A stretch of DNA of 64,000 bases from 39-52-133 sp035531075 (GCA_035531075.1 DATKTO010000022.1:1-64000), one strand, 5' to 3'. Shown: positions 7,015 through 17,391, counted from the stretch's first letter. Program-made: numbers and translations. The notes: generated from the letters alone by a model not told the origin.

Positions 7015-10000
7015 TCAGTCAAACCTGAATGTATAGAAAAGGTCTACCGCCGGTGTGGTGCCAGCTTGCGCCTGCACAGAAAGGCGTTTGTTCAGTATGT
7101 AGTTGATCTTCACCAGGCTGCTTGCGTTGGTGAGCCCCTGCTCATAATTCAAGTAGGCGCGCGTAGACAGACGTTTCCCCAGAGAAAGCACGCTCCCCTG
7201 CAGCTGGCCTGAGCCACGCAGGCTGACTTCTTCCAGGCCATATGCGTGCGCTATCTTCTGCTGCAACGTGATGGATTCGCCAGTTGCCAGCAAAACCCCG
7301 GCCGCTGCATTCAGCGCATTCAAGTCCTTGCCGCTGGAATCTTCAAGTCCATATCCAAGCACCAGCCACGAGAGCTTTTCGCTATCCGGAACGCTGGGAT
7401 TGGACACCAGTTTCACACGTGGCGACTGTGCGGTGCCGGTAACGGATACACCCGCTTCAACGGGCTGGTTTTTGCGCATCGCAATGATGTTAAGCCCGGG
7501 GTTATTGAGCGGGCCCTGGAAGTTGAGTATCCCGCGCTCGACTTCAAGGCGTTGCCCGTAAGCGGTATATATCCCCTTGATGACGTGGATGTTCCCGCGG
7601 GAAGAGGGCAGTGCAGTACCATTGCTGCTTAGCTTTAGCGTGCCACCCAGTTGCGCGTCCAGCCCCTTGCCTTTGACGAAAAACTGTTCACCCAGATCCA
7701 GATCGAGATCCAGGCTGAGCGCATAGGGCAGGTCTTTCTTTTGTGAGCCGGGCGGCTGCCCGACTACGATGACATCATCACTGGCTGTCACTTCGCTATC
7801 CTTGGGCAGCTCGATCAAGCCGCTGTCCGCCTTAAGTGTGGCCCCGATCTGCAGTTTTTTCCCTGCTGCCGATGCGTTCCCTGAGCCACTCAGTATCAGG
7901 TGGCGGTCAGGTCGCGAAAGCACTTCAAGTTTGTCTGCTGTCAGCGATAGCTGCATGACTGCAGCTTCGCCTTCAAGCGCTAAACGGCCCTGGCCGCTGA
8001 GATTTCCATCGCCGCCGCGTATGGATAATTGATTGAGCAGCAATTCATGATCCCGCAACTCCACGTGAAAACGGCCATCGGTAAAACGCAGCCCCTGATT
8101 CTGCCACGCCACACTGAAACGCTCACCGCGAATGCTACCTGCCAGCTGTGGTTGCGCGAGCGTGCCATCGGCATGAACCTCAGCCTTGAGAGCGCCATCC
8201 AGGGCGAGCGAGCCAGTACGGTTCAACAGCGGTGCGATCCAGGCGATAGAGTCGACAGAGAGATTTGCGTTCGCACGGATGGGAGCATCACCTGCGATTC
8301 CCCAGACGCCATCGCGGCGCGAAAATATGCCCAGAGCATCAACCTTGAGGCTGCCCAACAGGTCGCCGGTGGCTTCAAGGTTGCCATGCAGGCGATTGTT
8401 TGCGGCATTGATATTCAGGCTCAGCCTGTTCAGGCCCCACGCGGTCTGCGGTGAAGAGGGGAGAAACACATCGCCCCCCTGACGCCATACGGCAATATGT
8501 CCATCTATTCTGTCCCGCACCGCAAACTGCCACTCGCCATTTAGCCTGAGATCGGTTTTCAGGTCGGCAGTCCGTGCAGATATATGTTGCACATAGGCAA
8601 GTGGCAGACCTTTAAAAGTGCCGCTGCTTGAGACCTGTCCGTCCCGGTAGGCGAGTTCATGCAGCACAACATCTGCATCTTCCACATGCAAGTCGGCATT
8701 GTTCAGCAAAAATTTTCGCCTGCCAATTTCCAGCTTTGCCGGAGACCTGAGCGCAAAAGCATGGCGCCCGAGGTTGTGCAGATCCATCACCTGTCCGACC
8801 CAGCCGGACTCGTCGTGCCAGCCACCGGCCAATTGGCTCTCCAGATCGAAGTCTGGATTTTCTGCCATGAATTTGAGCGTGTGCCGGATGCGTGTACCCT
8901 GCGCGTCCAGGCTGGCCCGGTCAAGCTGCACCAGCGGCGTGGCCAGTCCCTGCAAGCTTGCAGCCAGCGCTAGTGCGCCGTTCTCTCCCTTGTCCAGCCG
9001 GGCGCTGGCTTGCAGCATGGCGATTCGGTAATCTTTCCCCCAGGACAGGTCGTTGATTTGCGTATCGAATTGTCCCGAGAGTGCAGAAAATTTACCGTGC
9101 AGAGTTGCCTGGGTGCGTACTCGTCCGCCAAGTCCGGGATCGAAGGCGTCGAGATTGCCAGCGTCAATGCTAAAGGCGAGGGTATCGTCAGGACTGCCCA
9201 ATCCCCCCTTGAGCTCTGCGCGGTTCTGCGCCAGCTGCAGCGTGATATCGCTGTTCCAGATGCGTATGGCAGACAGGTTCAGCTTGCCACGAGCAGAAAG
9301 CGGCTGCTGGCGGAGCCGACTATCAGTGACTGCAAAATCCAGCGTCGCCTGGGGTGATCTTGCCAGCTGTCCGGAAGCGGAGAAAGATGCATTGATACTG
9401 CCTGCCGGATAGTGTCCGAAATCGGCCGGATTGAATTTTTGCAGTGCGCCTGACAGCTGAAATTTCCTGAGATCATCCAGCGCCAGCGCGCCATGTAGTG
9501 CAAGGCTACCGGCAGCGGATTCCACTTTGGCTGAGCGCAGTTCAAGCACTGCGTGCTGATGTTGCGCATCGAGTTGCAGCCGGAAATTCTGCTCGCGCAA
9601 ATCAGCCGACAGTTGCTGCCTGCCTGCTTCGGCCTGAAGGCCGATTTTTCCAGCCAGGCGCATGCGCCGTAACTTGCTGTGTACACTCTGCGGATCGAAG
9701 TTCCTGGTATTTAACTGGAGCTGCAGACGGTTGTTGGCGAGATTTCCATCGCCATCGAAATCCCCGGCCTTGCCCAGGTCGAGCCGGATTGTGCGCAGAT
9801 CAAGATTATCCTGCGCTCCGGAAAGTTGCATCGACAATGTGCGCAGTGGAATGCGTGAATAATCCCAGTTTCCCGGTATGCCATTTTTGAGCATGACATG
9901 ACCCTCAATGTCTTTTTCTCCCACATGAAACAGGCTGATATCAGCGCCAAAGTTGGCCTGTGGCAAGCCTTTGCGCAGGCGTGCAGGATTGATGCCGCCA

Positions 10001-10767
10001 GCTGTGATGCGCGCCGCGGTAAAAAAAATTTTTCCGAAAGGGGTGAGCGTGGCGTTGATCTCTGCATGCCCTTCCTGCGCTCGGGCATTTGCCCTGAGCA
10101 GTAGTTGCGCCAGCGTGCCCGAGACATCGGCCTCGGCGCGATAGGCCAGGTCCCCTTCCTGCTGCAGGGTGGCATGTGCCGAGACAGTGTAGGGCTGTGT
10201 GTCTCCCAGCACCACGGTGGCATCGGCCTTGCCCCATGCACTATCGATGCGGTGCAGAGTCAGCCTGTAGTCTGCAACCACTTTGCCCGCGCTGAGCCGG
10301 ATATTCTCCAGTACCTGCGCCGTGCCCGCAATTCTGAATATGACCTTGTCAATCCCGATGTCGGGGGCGCTGAATGACAGGGGAAAGTGCAAGGTATCGG
10401 GCAAGCGGGCTGGTTCCACAGAGGGCTTTGTCTGCATAATTTTCAGTTCCTGCAAATTCAGTCGCGTGATCCGTATGTGCAGATTGAGCAGCGAGCGCGG
10501 CGACCAGTCCAGCATGAGCTCTTTCGCTTCAACGCGCATCCCGCCGCTTTGGAAACTGAGTGACTCGATGCGCAGCGGACCATAAAGCGAGCCATGTACA
10601 GCATGCAGCGAGAGTCTGCCGTTGCTCAGCCCCTCTGCCTGTCGCGCGCCCCATTGCAGTGCGGCTTCCGTGCCTGCCAGCCAGACTAGTACGCCAGCAA
10701 CGACAGTAACGCCGAGCAGAAAGCGCACAGTGTAGCGGCCCGGATTTTTGAGCAAGTGAGGTGACAT
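7015..10767 (-). CDS. tamB: Translocation and assembly module protein TamB
   Basis: A 1250-residue protein with one N-terminal membrane anchor (about 15-33) followed by a very long run of beta-strand-rich repeats and the conserved TamB (DUF490) domain over the last 350 residues (for example LQGSVLSLGKRLSTRAYLNY near the end). TamB spans the periplasm as a hydrophobic groove and works with TamA in outer-membrane protein insertion and phospholipid transport between membranes. Its ATG overlaps the TAA stop of tamA by one base, so the two are translationally coupled. Convergent with leuA. Length is typical of the family. Confidence 0.95.
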   Translation of the reverse strand: MSPHLLKNPGRYTVRFLLGVTVVAGVLVWLAGTEAALQWGARQAEGLSNGRLSLHAVHGSLYGPLRIESLSFQSGGMRVEAKELMLDWSPRSLLNLHIRITRLNLQELKIMQTKPSVEPARLPDTLHFPLSFSAPDIGIDKVIFRIAGTAQVLENIRLSAGKVVADYRLTLHRIDSAWGKADATVVLGDTQPYTVSAHATLQQEGDLAYRAEADVSGTLAQLLLRANARAQEGHAEINATLTPFGKIFFTAARITAGGINPARLRKGLPQANFGADISLFHVGEKDIEGHVMLKNGIPGNWDYSRIPLRTLSMQLSGAQDNLDLRTIRLDLGKAGDFDGDGNLANNRLQLQLNTRNFDPQSVHSKLRRMRLAGKIGLQAEAGRQQLSADLREQNFRLQLDAQHQHAVLELRSAKVESAAGSLALHGALALDDLRKFQLSGALQKFNPADFGHYPAGSINASFSASGQLARSPQATLDFAVTDSRLRQQPLSARGKLNLSAIRIWNSDITLQLAQNRAELKGGLGSPDDTLAFSIDAGNLDAFDPGLGGRVRTQATLHGKFSALSGQFDTQINDLSWGKDYRIAMLQASARLDKGENGALALAASLQGLATPLVQLDRASLDAQGTRIRHTLKFMAENPDFDLESQLAGGWHDESGWVGQVMDLHNLGRHAFALRSPAKLEIGRRKFLLNNADLHVEDADVVLHELAYRDGQVSSSGTFKGLPLAYVQHISARTADLKTDLRLNGEWQFAVRDRIDGHIAVWRQGGDVFLPSSPQTAWGLNRLSLNINAANNRLHGNLEATGDLLGSLKVDALGIFSRRDGVWGIAGDAPIRANANLSVDSIAWIAPLLNRTGSLALDGALKAEVHADGTLAQPQLAGSIRGERFSVAWQNQGLRFTDGRFHVELRDHELLLNQLSIRGGDGNLSGQGRLALEGEAAVMQLSLTADKLEVLSRPDRHLILSGSGNASAAGKKLQIGATLKADSGLIELPKDSEVTASDDVIVVGQPPGSQKKDLPYALSLDLDLDLGEQFFVKGKGLDAQLGGTLKLSSNGTALPSSRGNIHVIKGIYTAYGQRLEVERGILNFQGPLNNPGLNIIAMRKNQPVEAGVSVTGTAQSPRVKLVSNPSVPDSEKLSWLVLGYGLEDSSGKDLNALNAAAGVLLATGESITLQQKIAHAYGLEEVSLRGSGQLQGSVLSLGKRLSTRAYLNYEQGLTNASSLVKINYILNKRLSVQAQAGTTPAVDLFYTFRFD

Positions 10768-12539
10768 TAGAAGGTGAAGCTCAGAGAAAAATGGAGGCGC
10801 GTTTGCCGCACTTTCTCGCCGTAGGCAAGGTCGAGATTGAGAGGGCCCACGGGACTTTTCCAGCGCGCTCCCAATCCATAGCCGTAGACTGGCGTAAGCT
10901 TATCCCAGTCATCGGCCGCATTGCCGCCATCGATGAATAATCCAGCCCCCCACTTTGGCGTTATCCAGTACACATATTCGGTACTGGCGACTGCCACATA
11001 GCGGCCCCCCACAATTGCGCTGCCCTCGCTTACGCCCAGGCTTTGAAAGGCGTAGCCGCGTATGGTTTGGTCCCCCCCCGTGCGAAACAGGAAGTCGCTC
11101 GGAATCCCCTTGCGGCTAGTGGCCACTACCCCGCCCACTTCTCCTCGCAGGTTCAGTTGACTGCTTTTTCCCAGCGGATGGAAAAAAATTATCCGGCTGT
11201 AACCGCGAACAAAATCCTGGTCTGACAGAATGTGGCGCGTCGCCGTGTGAGCCTGCAGATTTACAATATAGCCGCGGGTTGGATAAAGCAAATTATCGAC
11301 ATTGCGCAATGTCCATGAAAGGGATGGACTCAGCGTCGTATTTCTCGCACTCGCCGCCCCGGCGATATATTGCTGTTCGAGAAAATAGCTCAAGCCAAAG
11401 GAGGTTTCGGTGTTGCTGCGGATGTAAGTCCGTTTTGCACCCAGGACGATCTTTTGTGTTTCCTGGCCCTCAATGTCTGCGTGTTCGAGCAGATTATTGA
11501 AGCTGTTGCGAAAGCTTTGCTCGCTATAAGGGAGCAGCAGCTCGGTCGCCAAAGATTGCCGTTTCTGTTCCAGCTTGAGGGTGCTGCCCAGCGACCAGGC
11601 GCGCTCAAGGAAGTTTATATCGCGATAATCCACCAGCCCCCTTGCACCCGTGTCGGTGCTCATGCCGATGCCGAAGCCCAGTTTCCGCGACTGATTCTCG
11701 GTCAGCTCAGCCCTGACTGGCACCCCGATTGGCTGCATGGGGTCCAGCGGCACGCTCACGTCAACATTGGCAAAATAGGGGCCGTTCTGCAGGCGGGATT
11801 GAAATTCCAGCAGTTTGCTCTGGGAGTATTTTTCGCCAGGCTGGATGGGATTCATGCGCTCGACGAGACTGGCGGGATAGCGCGACAGCCCGCCAATTTC
11901 CAGGGCGCCAAAGGTAAACAGGGGCCCGCTGTCCAGCATGACCCGCAAATCGACAGACATGGATTCCGGATTGACCTGTGCATGGCTGTCGGCAATCGAA
12001 GCTGTCGGGTAGCCTTCGAGCAACAGCGATTTGAGGGCATTACGTTTGGCGGATTCCCAGTCGGCGTGGCGGAATACGGCATTGGGGGGCAAGCGCCAGT
12101 CCGCCCTGATTTTTTCCAGACGCGCCTGGTTCTCGATCGAGCCGTCGTTGAAAGGGCCGCTGACTTGAAGTTCAACGCTGCTGACACGGACGGGGCTGCC
12201 GGGATCGACCTCAATATGCACGACCCATTTTCCGTCCAGATATTGAGCTTCCGCTTTCAGGGCGGGTGAATAAAAGCCCTCTGTGGCCAGGAGCTCGCGT
12301 ATCTGCGCCGGCGCCAGGCTGACGAGCCGCTGCAGCTGACTTTCGTTCATACGTTCGCTGCCGCGCCAGCGATAGAGATCGAGCTGATTTTCCAGCAGCT
12401 TGCGCTGAGCGTCCGGCACTCGCAGTATGATGTCGTAAGTAAATGCCGGTTGCCCGTCAGATGCAGAAACTGCCTGAGTCATTGCCAGCAGAGCCGGGCT
12501 CAAAGCGTAAAACAGAGCAGTGAGTAACGATCGTTTCAT
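10767..12539 (-). CDS. tamA: Translocation and assembly module outer-membrane protein TamA
   Basis: A BamA/Omp85-superfamily protein with a signal peptide (MKRSLLTALFYALSPALLAM, cleaved near VSAS), POTRA domains (about 30-260) and a C-terminal 16-stranded barrel (about 290-590) ending in an aromatic residue (LHFSLSFTF), the usual barrel end. The frame is open up to 12656, but the ATG at 12539 places the signal peptide at the N-terminus, so I chose it, giving 590 residues. TamA and TamB form the inner-to-outer-membrane TAM complex. tamB follows with a one-base overlap. Confidence 0.93.
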   Translation of the reverse strand: MKRSLLTALFYALSPALLAMTQAVSASDGQPAFTYDIILRVPDAQRKLLENQLDLYRWRGSERMNESQLQRLVSLAPAQIRELLATEGFYSPALKAEAQYLDGKWVVHIEVDPGSPVRVSSVELQVSGPFNDGSIENQARLEKIRADWRLPPNAVFRHADWESAKRNALKSLLLEGYPTASIADSHAQVNPESMSVDLRVMLDSGPLFTFGALEIGGLSRYPASLVERMNPIQPGEKYSQSKLLEFQSRLQNGPYFANVDVSVPLDPMQPIGVPVRAELTENQSRKLGFGIGMSTDTGARGLVDYRDINFLERAWSLGSTLKLEQKRQSLATELLLPYSEQSFRNSFNNLLEHADIEGQETQKIVLGAKRTYIRSNTETSFGLSYFLEQQYIAGAASARNTTLSPSLSWTLRNVDNLLYPTRGYIVNLQAHTATRHILSDQDFVRGYSRIIFFHPLGKSSQLNLRGEVGGVVATSRKGIPSDFLFRTGGDQTIRGYAFQSLGVSEGSAIVGGRYVAVASTEYVYWITPKWGAGLFIDGGNAADDWDKLTPVYGYGLGARWKSPVGPLNLDLAYGEKVRQTRLHFSLSFTF

Positions 12540-12698
12540 GGCAGCTTTTCTGAGGTCGGCGCAATTCCAATTCGGGCAGTCTGTTTTAAGCAAAAGCATG
12601 CCGTGTTGCTGCTCAAGCCCTGACAAAAAAGATGGGGACGACCCGGGTGGAATCAATGTCGTGTGCTGCTGTTCGCGCGATCACAGCCCGGGCGCTTT

Positions 12699-12726
12699 AG
12701 GATAAGCGGAGAAATGTGTAACGCAA
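12699..12726 (-). promoter_or_regulatory. Putative promoter for tamA-tamB
   Basis: Read on the minus strand, TTGCGT (12726-12721) is followed by a 16-bp spacer and TATCCT (12704-12699), about 160 nt before the tamA ATG. The 12540-12748 gap has no gene. Its AT-rich part (about 12727-12748) lies next to the capA stop. The boxes are only partial matches. Confidence 0.28.
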
Positions 12727-12748
12727 TGATTATATTTAATATTATTTG

Positions 12749-13765
12749 TTATTGTGTATCTGTCCTTGTATATGGAGGTTCAGCAGACCACAGCAAACGG
12801 TCGCTTTCGCGCTTTAACTGCGTACCCAGTTCATCGCACAGCATAGCCATGCGCGCACAGATCGCGGCGAATTCCTCGCTTTGCGCCAATGCAACGCGCG
12901 CCAGACTTAAGGAAACCGGCAGCAGCTCGATGCGGCACAACTTGCGGTGCTCGAACATCAGCTTGAACAGGCAGGAGCGGTCATTGCGCAGTCGCGGCTC
13001 TACGGCGTAGTCGTCGATGAAGTTGCCGGTGTCGTAGAGGATGGGCTTGCCCTGGTAAATTTCGATGCCCTGGCAGATATGGGCGCTGTGGCCGTGGTAG
13101 ATATCGGCGCCGAGTTCGATCACGCGTCTGGCAAAGCTGCGAAATTCGGCTGAGGGGCGCTCGACGAAATTGGCCCCCCAATGGTTGGAAAATATGACCA
13201 GCTCGGCGCCCTGCGCACGCGCCTGCGCGATGCTGCTGGCGATGCGCGTGAATGTTTCTTCGCTGAGTGAAACGGGCAGGAAGTTGGTGCCGGGGTGATC
13301 AGCGCCGGCGGCGAAGTCCGGCTCGTTGTCGGTAAAAGACAGCAGCGCCACGCGGCACGGTGAATCGCCTGCAACATCGAGCAGGGCAGGGGTGGCTGCT
13401 GCATTCGCGTTATCACCTGCACCTGCATGCCGGATGCCGCTCTTGCTCAGAACGCGCAAGGTGTCGCGCAGGCCGCGCTCCTCAAAATCCAGTATGTGGT
13501 TGTTGGCGAGGGTGCAGGCATCGATGTGTGCCGCCAGCAGCACGCGCACGGCTTTGGGATCGGCGCGGAAATGGAACATTTTCCAGCTGCGCGCCCACGG
13601 CTTCAGATGCACGCTGAGCGCGCACTCCAGGTTGACGATGCGCAGGTCGGCCTGCCGCAGATGCGGCAGCACATCGCCCCACACTTCCTCCGGCGGCATG
13701 GTCTTGAGCCTGTCGTTGACCAGGCGTCCCAGCATCACATCACCGGTTAAGGCCAGCGTCAACAT
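12749..13765 (-). CDS. CapA family protein (metallophosphatase-like)
   Basis: A 338-residue PGA_cap domain protein. It opens with the family motif TGDVMLGR (about 7-14), which carries metal-ligand residues. It also has NLECALS (near 48), ANNHILDFEERGL (near 88) and SNHWGANF plus HGHSAHICQGIEIY in the second half, matching the calcineurin-like fold of CapA. CapA proteins are named after poly-gamma-glutamate capsule synthesis, but most proteobacterial members lack the capBC genes, as here, and their substrate is unknown. There is no signal peptide. It starts 2 bases after the polX stop, so it is probably cotranscribed with polX. Confidence 0.85.
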   Translation of the reverse strand: MLTLALTGDVMLGRLVNDRLKTMPPEEVWGDVLPHLRQADLRIVNLECALSVHLKPWARSWKMFHFRADPKAVRVLLAAHIDACTLANNHILDFEERGLRDTLRVLSKSGIRHAGAGDNANAAATPALLDVAGDSPCRVALLSFTDNEPDFAAGADHPGTNFLPVSLSEETFTRIASSIAQARAQGAELVIFSNHWGANFVERPSAEFRSFARRVIELGADIYHGHSAHICQGIEIYQGKPILYDTGNFIDDYAVEPRLRNDRSCLFKLMFEHRKLCRIELLPVSLSLARVALAQSEEFAAICARMAMLCDELGTQLKRESDRLLWSAEPPYTRTDTQ

Positions 13766-13767
13766 GA

Positions 13768-15492
13768 TTACATGGTGCGCATCAGCAGCTTGCGCAAAGC
13801 GTCAAGGGGACGGGTGTTGAGCACATCGGCCTTTTCCAGCCAGCCGCGCCGCGCCTGGCCGACGCCATAGCGCAGATTGCTGAAATCGAAGCTGCTGTGC
13901 GCATCCGAGTTGATGCTGATCAGCACGCCTTCTGCCTTGGCGCTCTGGCACTGGCTATCCAATAAATCCAGCCGCTCCGGATGGGCGTTCAACTCCAGAA
14001 AGCAGCCGCGCTGCCTGGCATGGCGGATGATGCGCTGCATGTCCACATCATAGGGCGCGCGCGCATCGATCAGGCGTCCGCTGGGGTGCGCCAGCAACGT
14101 GAAGTACGGATGATCCATCGCGCGCAGTATGCGTTCGGTCTGTTTGGCGCGCGACAGCTCGAAGCGGCTGTGCACAGCGCCCACCACCAGATCCAGCTTG
14201 GCCAGCACATCGTCTGGCAGGTCGAGGCTGCCATCTTCCAGGATATCCACCTCGATGCCCTTGAGCAGGGTGATGCCGTCAAGCTGATCGTTGAGGCGGT
14301 CGATCTCGTCGCATTGTTTCAGCAGATGTTCGGCGTCCAGGCCGTGCGCTACGGTGAGGTGGCGCGAGTGCTCGGTGACGGCCAGATACTGCAGGCCCAG
14401 TTTTTTGGCCGCAAGGGCCATGCCCTGCAGCGTGTCATGGCCGTCGCTGGCTTTTGAGTGCACATGCAGGTCGCCTCTAAGATCTGCGAGCTCCACCAGT
14501 TTCGGCAGATTACCGCTGCGCGCCGCCTCGATTTCGCCGCGATCTTCGCGCAGTTCGGGCGGGATGTAGGGCAGACCTACCGCGCGGAATACGGATTCTT
14601 CCGTCTCGCCGGCAATACGCTCGTCGCCGCGGAACACGCCGTACTCGTTGACCTTCAGGCCAAGCTGCTGCGCGATGCGGCGGATGGCGATGTTGTGCGG
14701 CTTGGCACCGGTGAAGTAATGCAAGGCCGCGCCATAGCTCTGTTGCGGCACCACGCGCAGGTCGACCTGCATGCCGCATTTGAGCAGGATGCTGGCACGG
14801 GTTTTACCTGCGGCATACACTTCGGCCACTTCATCATAGCCGGTGAAGCGCTGCATCACGTTGCTCTCCGGCATGGCCGTCACCAGAATGTCCAGATCGC
14901 CCACCGTCTCGCGCATGCGCCTGAAGCTGCCAGCCAACGTCACCTGCTGCACGCCGGGAGTGGCCTGCAGAAAGCTGCGCAGCGCCTCGGCATATTGTGC
15001 TGCCAGTGCCAGCTTGAAGCGCTGCCTTTCGCTGGCATGGGCTTCCACCGCCTGCAATATCTTCTGCTCGATTTTTTCGCCGAAGCCATGCAGCGCGCGG
15101 ATGCGGCCATCCTTTGCGGCGCGCTGCAATTGTTCCAGGGTCTGCACGTCGAGGTCATGGTACAGCGTCTTCACCCGCTTCGGCCCGAGGCCGGGAATTT
15201 TCAGCAGTTCGGTAATGGCCGCTGGCAGCTCCCGGCGCAAACGCTCAAGCATGCTGCAGCTGCCAGTGCTGGCGATTTCCCTGATCTTGCCGGCGAGATC
15301 GGCGCCGATACCGGGTATGCGTGGCAGCTCTTCGTTTTTTTCGAGCAGCAGATGCAGCTCCTGCGGCAACTCGCTCAGGGTGCGCGCGGCGTTGCGATAG
15401 GCGCGGATGCGGAATGGATTCGCCCCTTCTATCTCCAGCAAGTCGGCAATTTCCTCAAAGATGGCGCTGATATCGGCGTTATGCACGGGCAT
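13768..15492 (-). CDS. polX: DNA polymerase/3'-5' exonuclease PolX
   Basis: The 574-residue protein has the bacterial PolX layout. Helix-hairpin-helix regions (about 45-130, with IPGLGPKRVKTLY) bind DNA. The family X polymerase core contains GSFRRMRETVGDLDI (about 185-199), whose aspartates bind catalytic metal. The C-terminal PHP domain (about 340-570) begins DLHVHSKASDG and gives Mn-dependent 3'-5' exonuclease and AP endonuclease activity. The protein works in base-excision repair gap filling. Length is standard. The 216-bp gap before the divergent chemoreceptor gene holds two small hairpins (15507-15523 and 15535-15550) whose role is unclear. Confidence 0.94.
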   Translation of the reverse strand: MPVHNADISAIFEEIADLLEIEGANPFRIRAYRNAARTLSELPQELHLLLEKNEELPRIPGIGADLAGKIREIASTGSCSMLERLRRELPAAITELLKIPGLGPKRVKTLYHDLDVQTLEQLQRAAKDGRIRALHGFGEKIEQKILQAVEAHASERQRFKLALAAQYAEALRSFLQATPGVQQVTLAGSFRRMRETVGDLDILVTAMPESNVMQRFTGYDEVAEVYAAGKTRASILLKCGMQVDLRVVPQQSYGAALHYFTGAKPHNIAIRRIAQQLGLKVNEYGVFRGDERIAGETEESVFRAVGLPYIPPELREDRGEIEAARSGNLPKLVELADLRGDLHVHSKASDGHDTLQGMALAAKKLGLQYLAVTEHSRHLTVAHGLDAEHLLKQCDEIDRLNDQLDGITLLKGIEVDILEDGSLDLPDDVLAKLDLVVGAVHSRFELSRAKQTERILRAMDHPYFTLLAHPSGRLIDARAPYDVDMQRIIRHARQRGCFLELNAHPERLDLLDSQCQSAKAEGVLISINSDAHSSFDFSNLRYGVGQARRGWLEKADVLNTRPLDALRKLLMRTM

Positions 15493-15708
15493 ATCGTTTT
15501 CTTTCGCTAGTTGATGAAACTAGATGTGTCCGCTGCTTGAATAAACAAGCGACAACGCAATTGATGACGCCAGACTGAGTTTGGAAAATGACACCCTGCG
15601 AATTGACCGGTTATCATGACCTTATTCTTCAAATGGATATCCGGAATATTCATTAAAGTGACTGCTGCAGGCAGAATTGTTAATGAATTTATCAGGATAA
15701 TTTAGCGT

Positions 15709-17391
15709 ATGAAAAAGTGGTGGAGCAGGCTTTCCCTAACCAATAAATTGCAGATTTCCATACAGCCTATTTTGCTGGTGGTGTTGCTGATTGTGCAGCG
15801 TGTGGCACTGGAAAGGTTCGAAGCATATGTGATCGATGATGCCAGGAATAGAGCAGTCGTCTCGGCAGACGGCGTGCTGAATGGGCTGAATATGCTGATG
15901 CTCAATGGCATCATCACTAATGCGGATCAGCGCGCGTTATTCGTGCAGAAAATGAGCAAGTCCGAACATATCCAGGAATTGCGCGTGATTCGCGACAAGT
16001 CGGTAAGCAGTCAATATGGCGCGGGAATGCCCTCCGAGCAGGCGACCGATGAGATGGATCGTCATGCATTAAACAATGGGCAATTGCAGAGCACTTTTCT
16101 GAAAGAAAATTCTGGCCGCGCTTTGCGCGTAGTTGTGCCCTTGATTGCACAAGCCAATTTTCGTGGTACCAATTGTCTGTCGTGCCATGCTGTGCCTGAG
16201 GGATCGGTGAGCGGTGCGGTCAGTATCACGCTCGATATGAGTGGTGATTATGCAGTGATACGCAAGGCAAACTATTTGTTTTGGGCCGTGCAGATCGTTG
16301 TGCAAGTGTTCCTGTATTTCATGATTGGCTGGGTGATTCGTTTCATAATCCGTCCTGCGCAACAGTTGGAAGAAGATCTCAAGAGGCTGAGCAAGGGCGA
16401 CTTTACCGGACAGATCAAAGTCTGTGGCGATGATGAAATTGGCTCGATCGCAAAATCTGCCGTACTGGTTAACGCTGAACTGGGAAAATTAATCGGCAAT
16501 GTAAAGTCTGCGGCTATTCACCTTGCCGACACAGCAAAGCAGGTCGCCATGGTCTCCACCATGACCAGTGAAGGCGTCAAGGCGCAGAAGGATGAAACAA
16601 CACATGCCAGCGAGTCGGTAAAGCAGATAGCAGGATCGCTGCTCGAATCGGTTGCGGGTTCGCAAAATGCTGTCGCTGTGGCGGTGACCATCAAAGAACA
16701 GGCAAACAGCGCAAAACAGGTGGTGACACAGGCTATCAGTACGATCCATACGCTGGCCGCAGAAGTGAAGACTGCAACCGGGGTGATTCAGACACTGGAA
16801 AGCGACAGCAATGACATCAGCGGCGTAACGCAGATCATCGCCCAGATTGCCAAACAGACCAATTTGCTGGCGCTGAATGCCGCGATCGAGGCGGCTCGCG
16901 CGGGCGAACAGGGCAGGGGATTTGCGGTTGTAGCCGACGAGGTTCGCAAGCTGGCCCAGCGCACGCATGAAGCGACACAGGATATCCAGAAGAAAATCGA
17001 AGCGCTGCAGTCCGGTGTTAAAGATGCGACTCAGGTCATGGTAAAAGGAAGCAGGCAGGCTGATGAAAGTGTGGAGCAAATCAACCGAACCAACGTGTCC
17101 CTGGGAATTATTCTCCAGTCGATCTCCACAATACATGAGGTCAATGAAAAAATTGCCGGCTCGGTGGAAGCGCAGAGTCAAATAGCCACAAAAATAAACG
17201 ACACGATCCTCAATATCAGCTATGTGGCCGAACAGACTGCGTATAGTTCAGCAAACGTATCGCAGGATATTGAAAAAGTCAGGGATGCAGTCAATAACCT
17301 GAATATGCTCGTGGCCAAATTTATTGTGCCGGCTGATGCAAGCTCGACCACAACGGCTGCATTGTCCGCTGTCGACGATTACCTGTTTTGA
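15709..17391 (+). CDS. Methyl-accepting chemotaxis protein with a haem c motif in the sensor domain
   Basis: A 560-residue chemoreceptor. TM1 (about 18-33) and TM2 (about 190-212) enclose a periplasmic sensor of about 155 residues. A HAMP domain follows (about 212-265), then the signalling domain with the conserved hairpin tip QTNLLALNAAIEAARAGEQG. Residues 156-160 of the sensor read CLSCH, a CxxCH site for covalent haem c, placed just before TM2 (NFRGTNCLSCHAVPEG). Haem-containing chemoreceptors of this kind sense redox potential, oxygen or NO; that role is inferred here. No CheB/CheR-type tail pentapeptide is visible. Monocistronic, divergent from polX, and preceded by an AGGA box. Confidence 0.92.
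   Translation: MKKWWSRLSLTNKLQISIQPILLVVLLIVQRVALERFEAYVIDDARNRAVVSADGVLNGLNMLMLNGIITNADQRALFVQKMSKSEHIQELRVIRDKSVSSQYGAGMPSEQATDEMDRHALNNGQLQSTFLKENSGRALRVVVPLIAQANFRGTNCLSCHAVPEGSVSGAVSITLDMSGDYAVIRKANYLFWAVQIVVQVFLYFMIGWVIRFIIRPAQQLEEDLKRLSKGDFTGQIKVCGDDEIGSIAKSAVLVNAELGKLIGNVKSAAIHLADTAKQVAMVSTMTSEGVKAQKDETTHASESVKQIAGSLLESVAGSQNAVAVAVTIKEQANSAKQVVTQAISTIHTLAAEVKTATGVIQTLESDSNDISGVTQIIAQIAKQTNLLALNAAIEAARAGEQGRGFAVVADEVRKLAQRTHEATQDIQKKIEALQSGVKDATQVMVKGSRQADESVEQINRTNVSLGIILQSISTIHEVNEKIAGSVEAQSQIATKINDTILNISYVAEQTAYSSANVSQDIEKVRDAVNNLNMLVAKFIVPADASSTTTAALSAVDDYLF

Noticed and set aside
12540..12656. Upstream extension of tamA by 39 residues
   Set aside because: It would bury the signal peptide; the start at 12539 is preferred.
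15650..15700. Sigma-28 flagellar-type promoter before the chemoreceptor gene
   Set aside because: TAAAGTGA resembles a -35 half, but no GCCGATAA-like -10 box is found at the right spacing.
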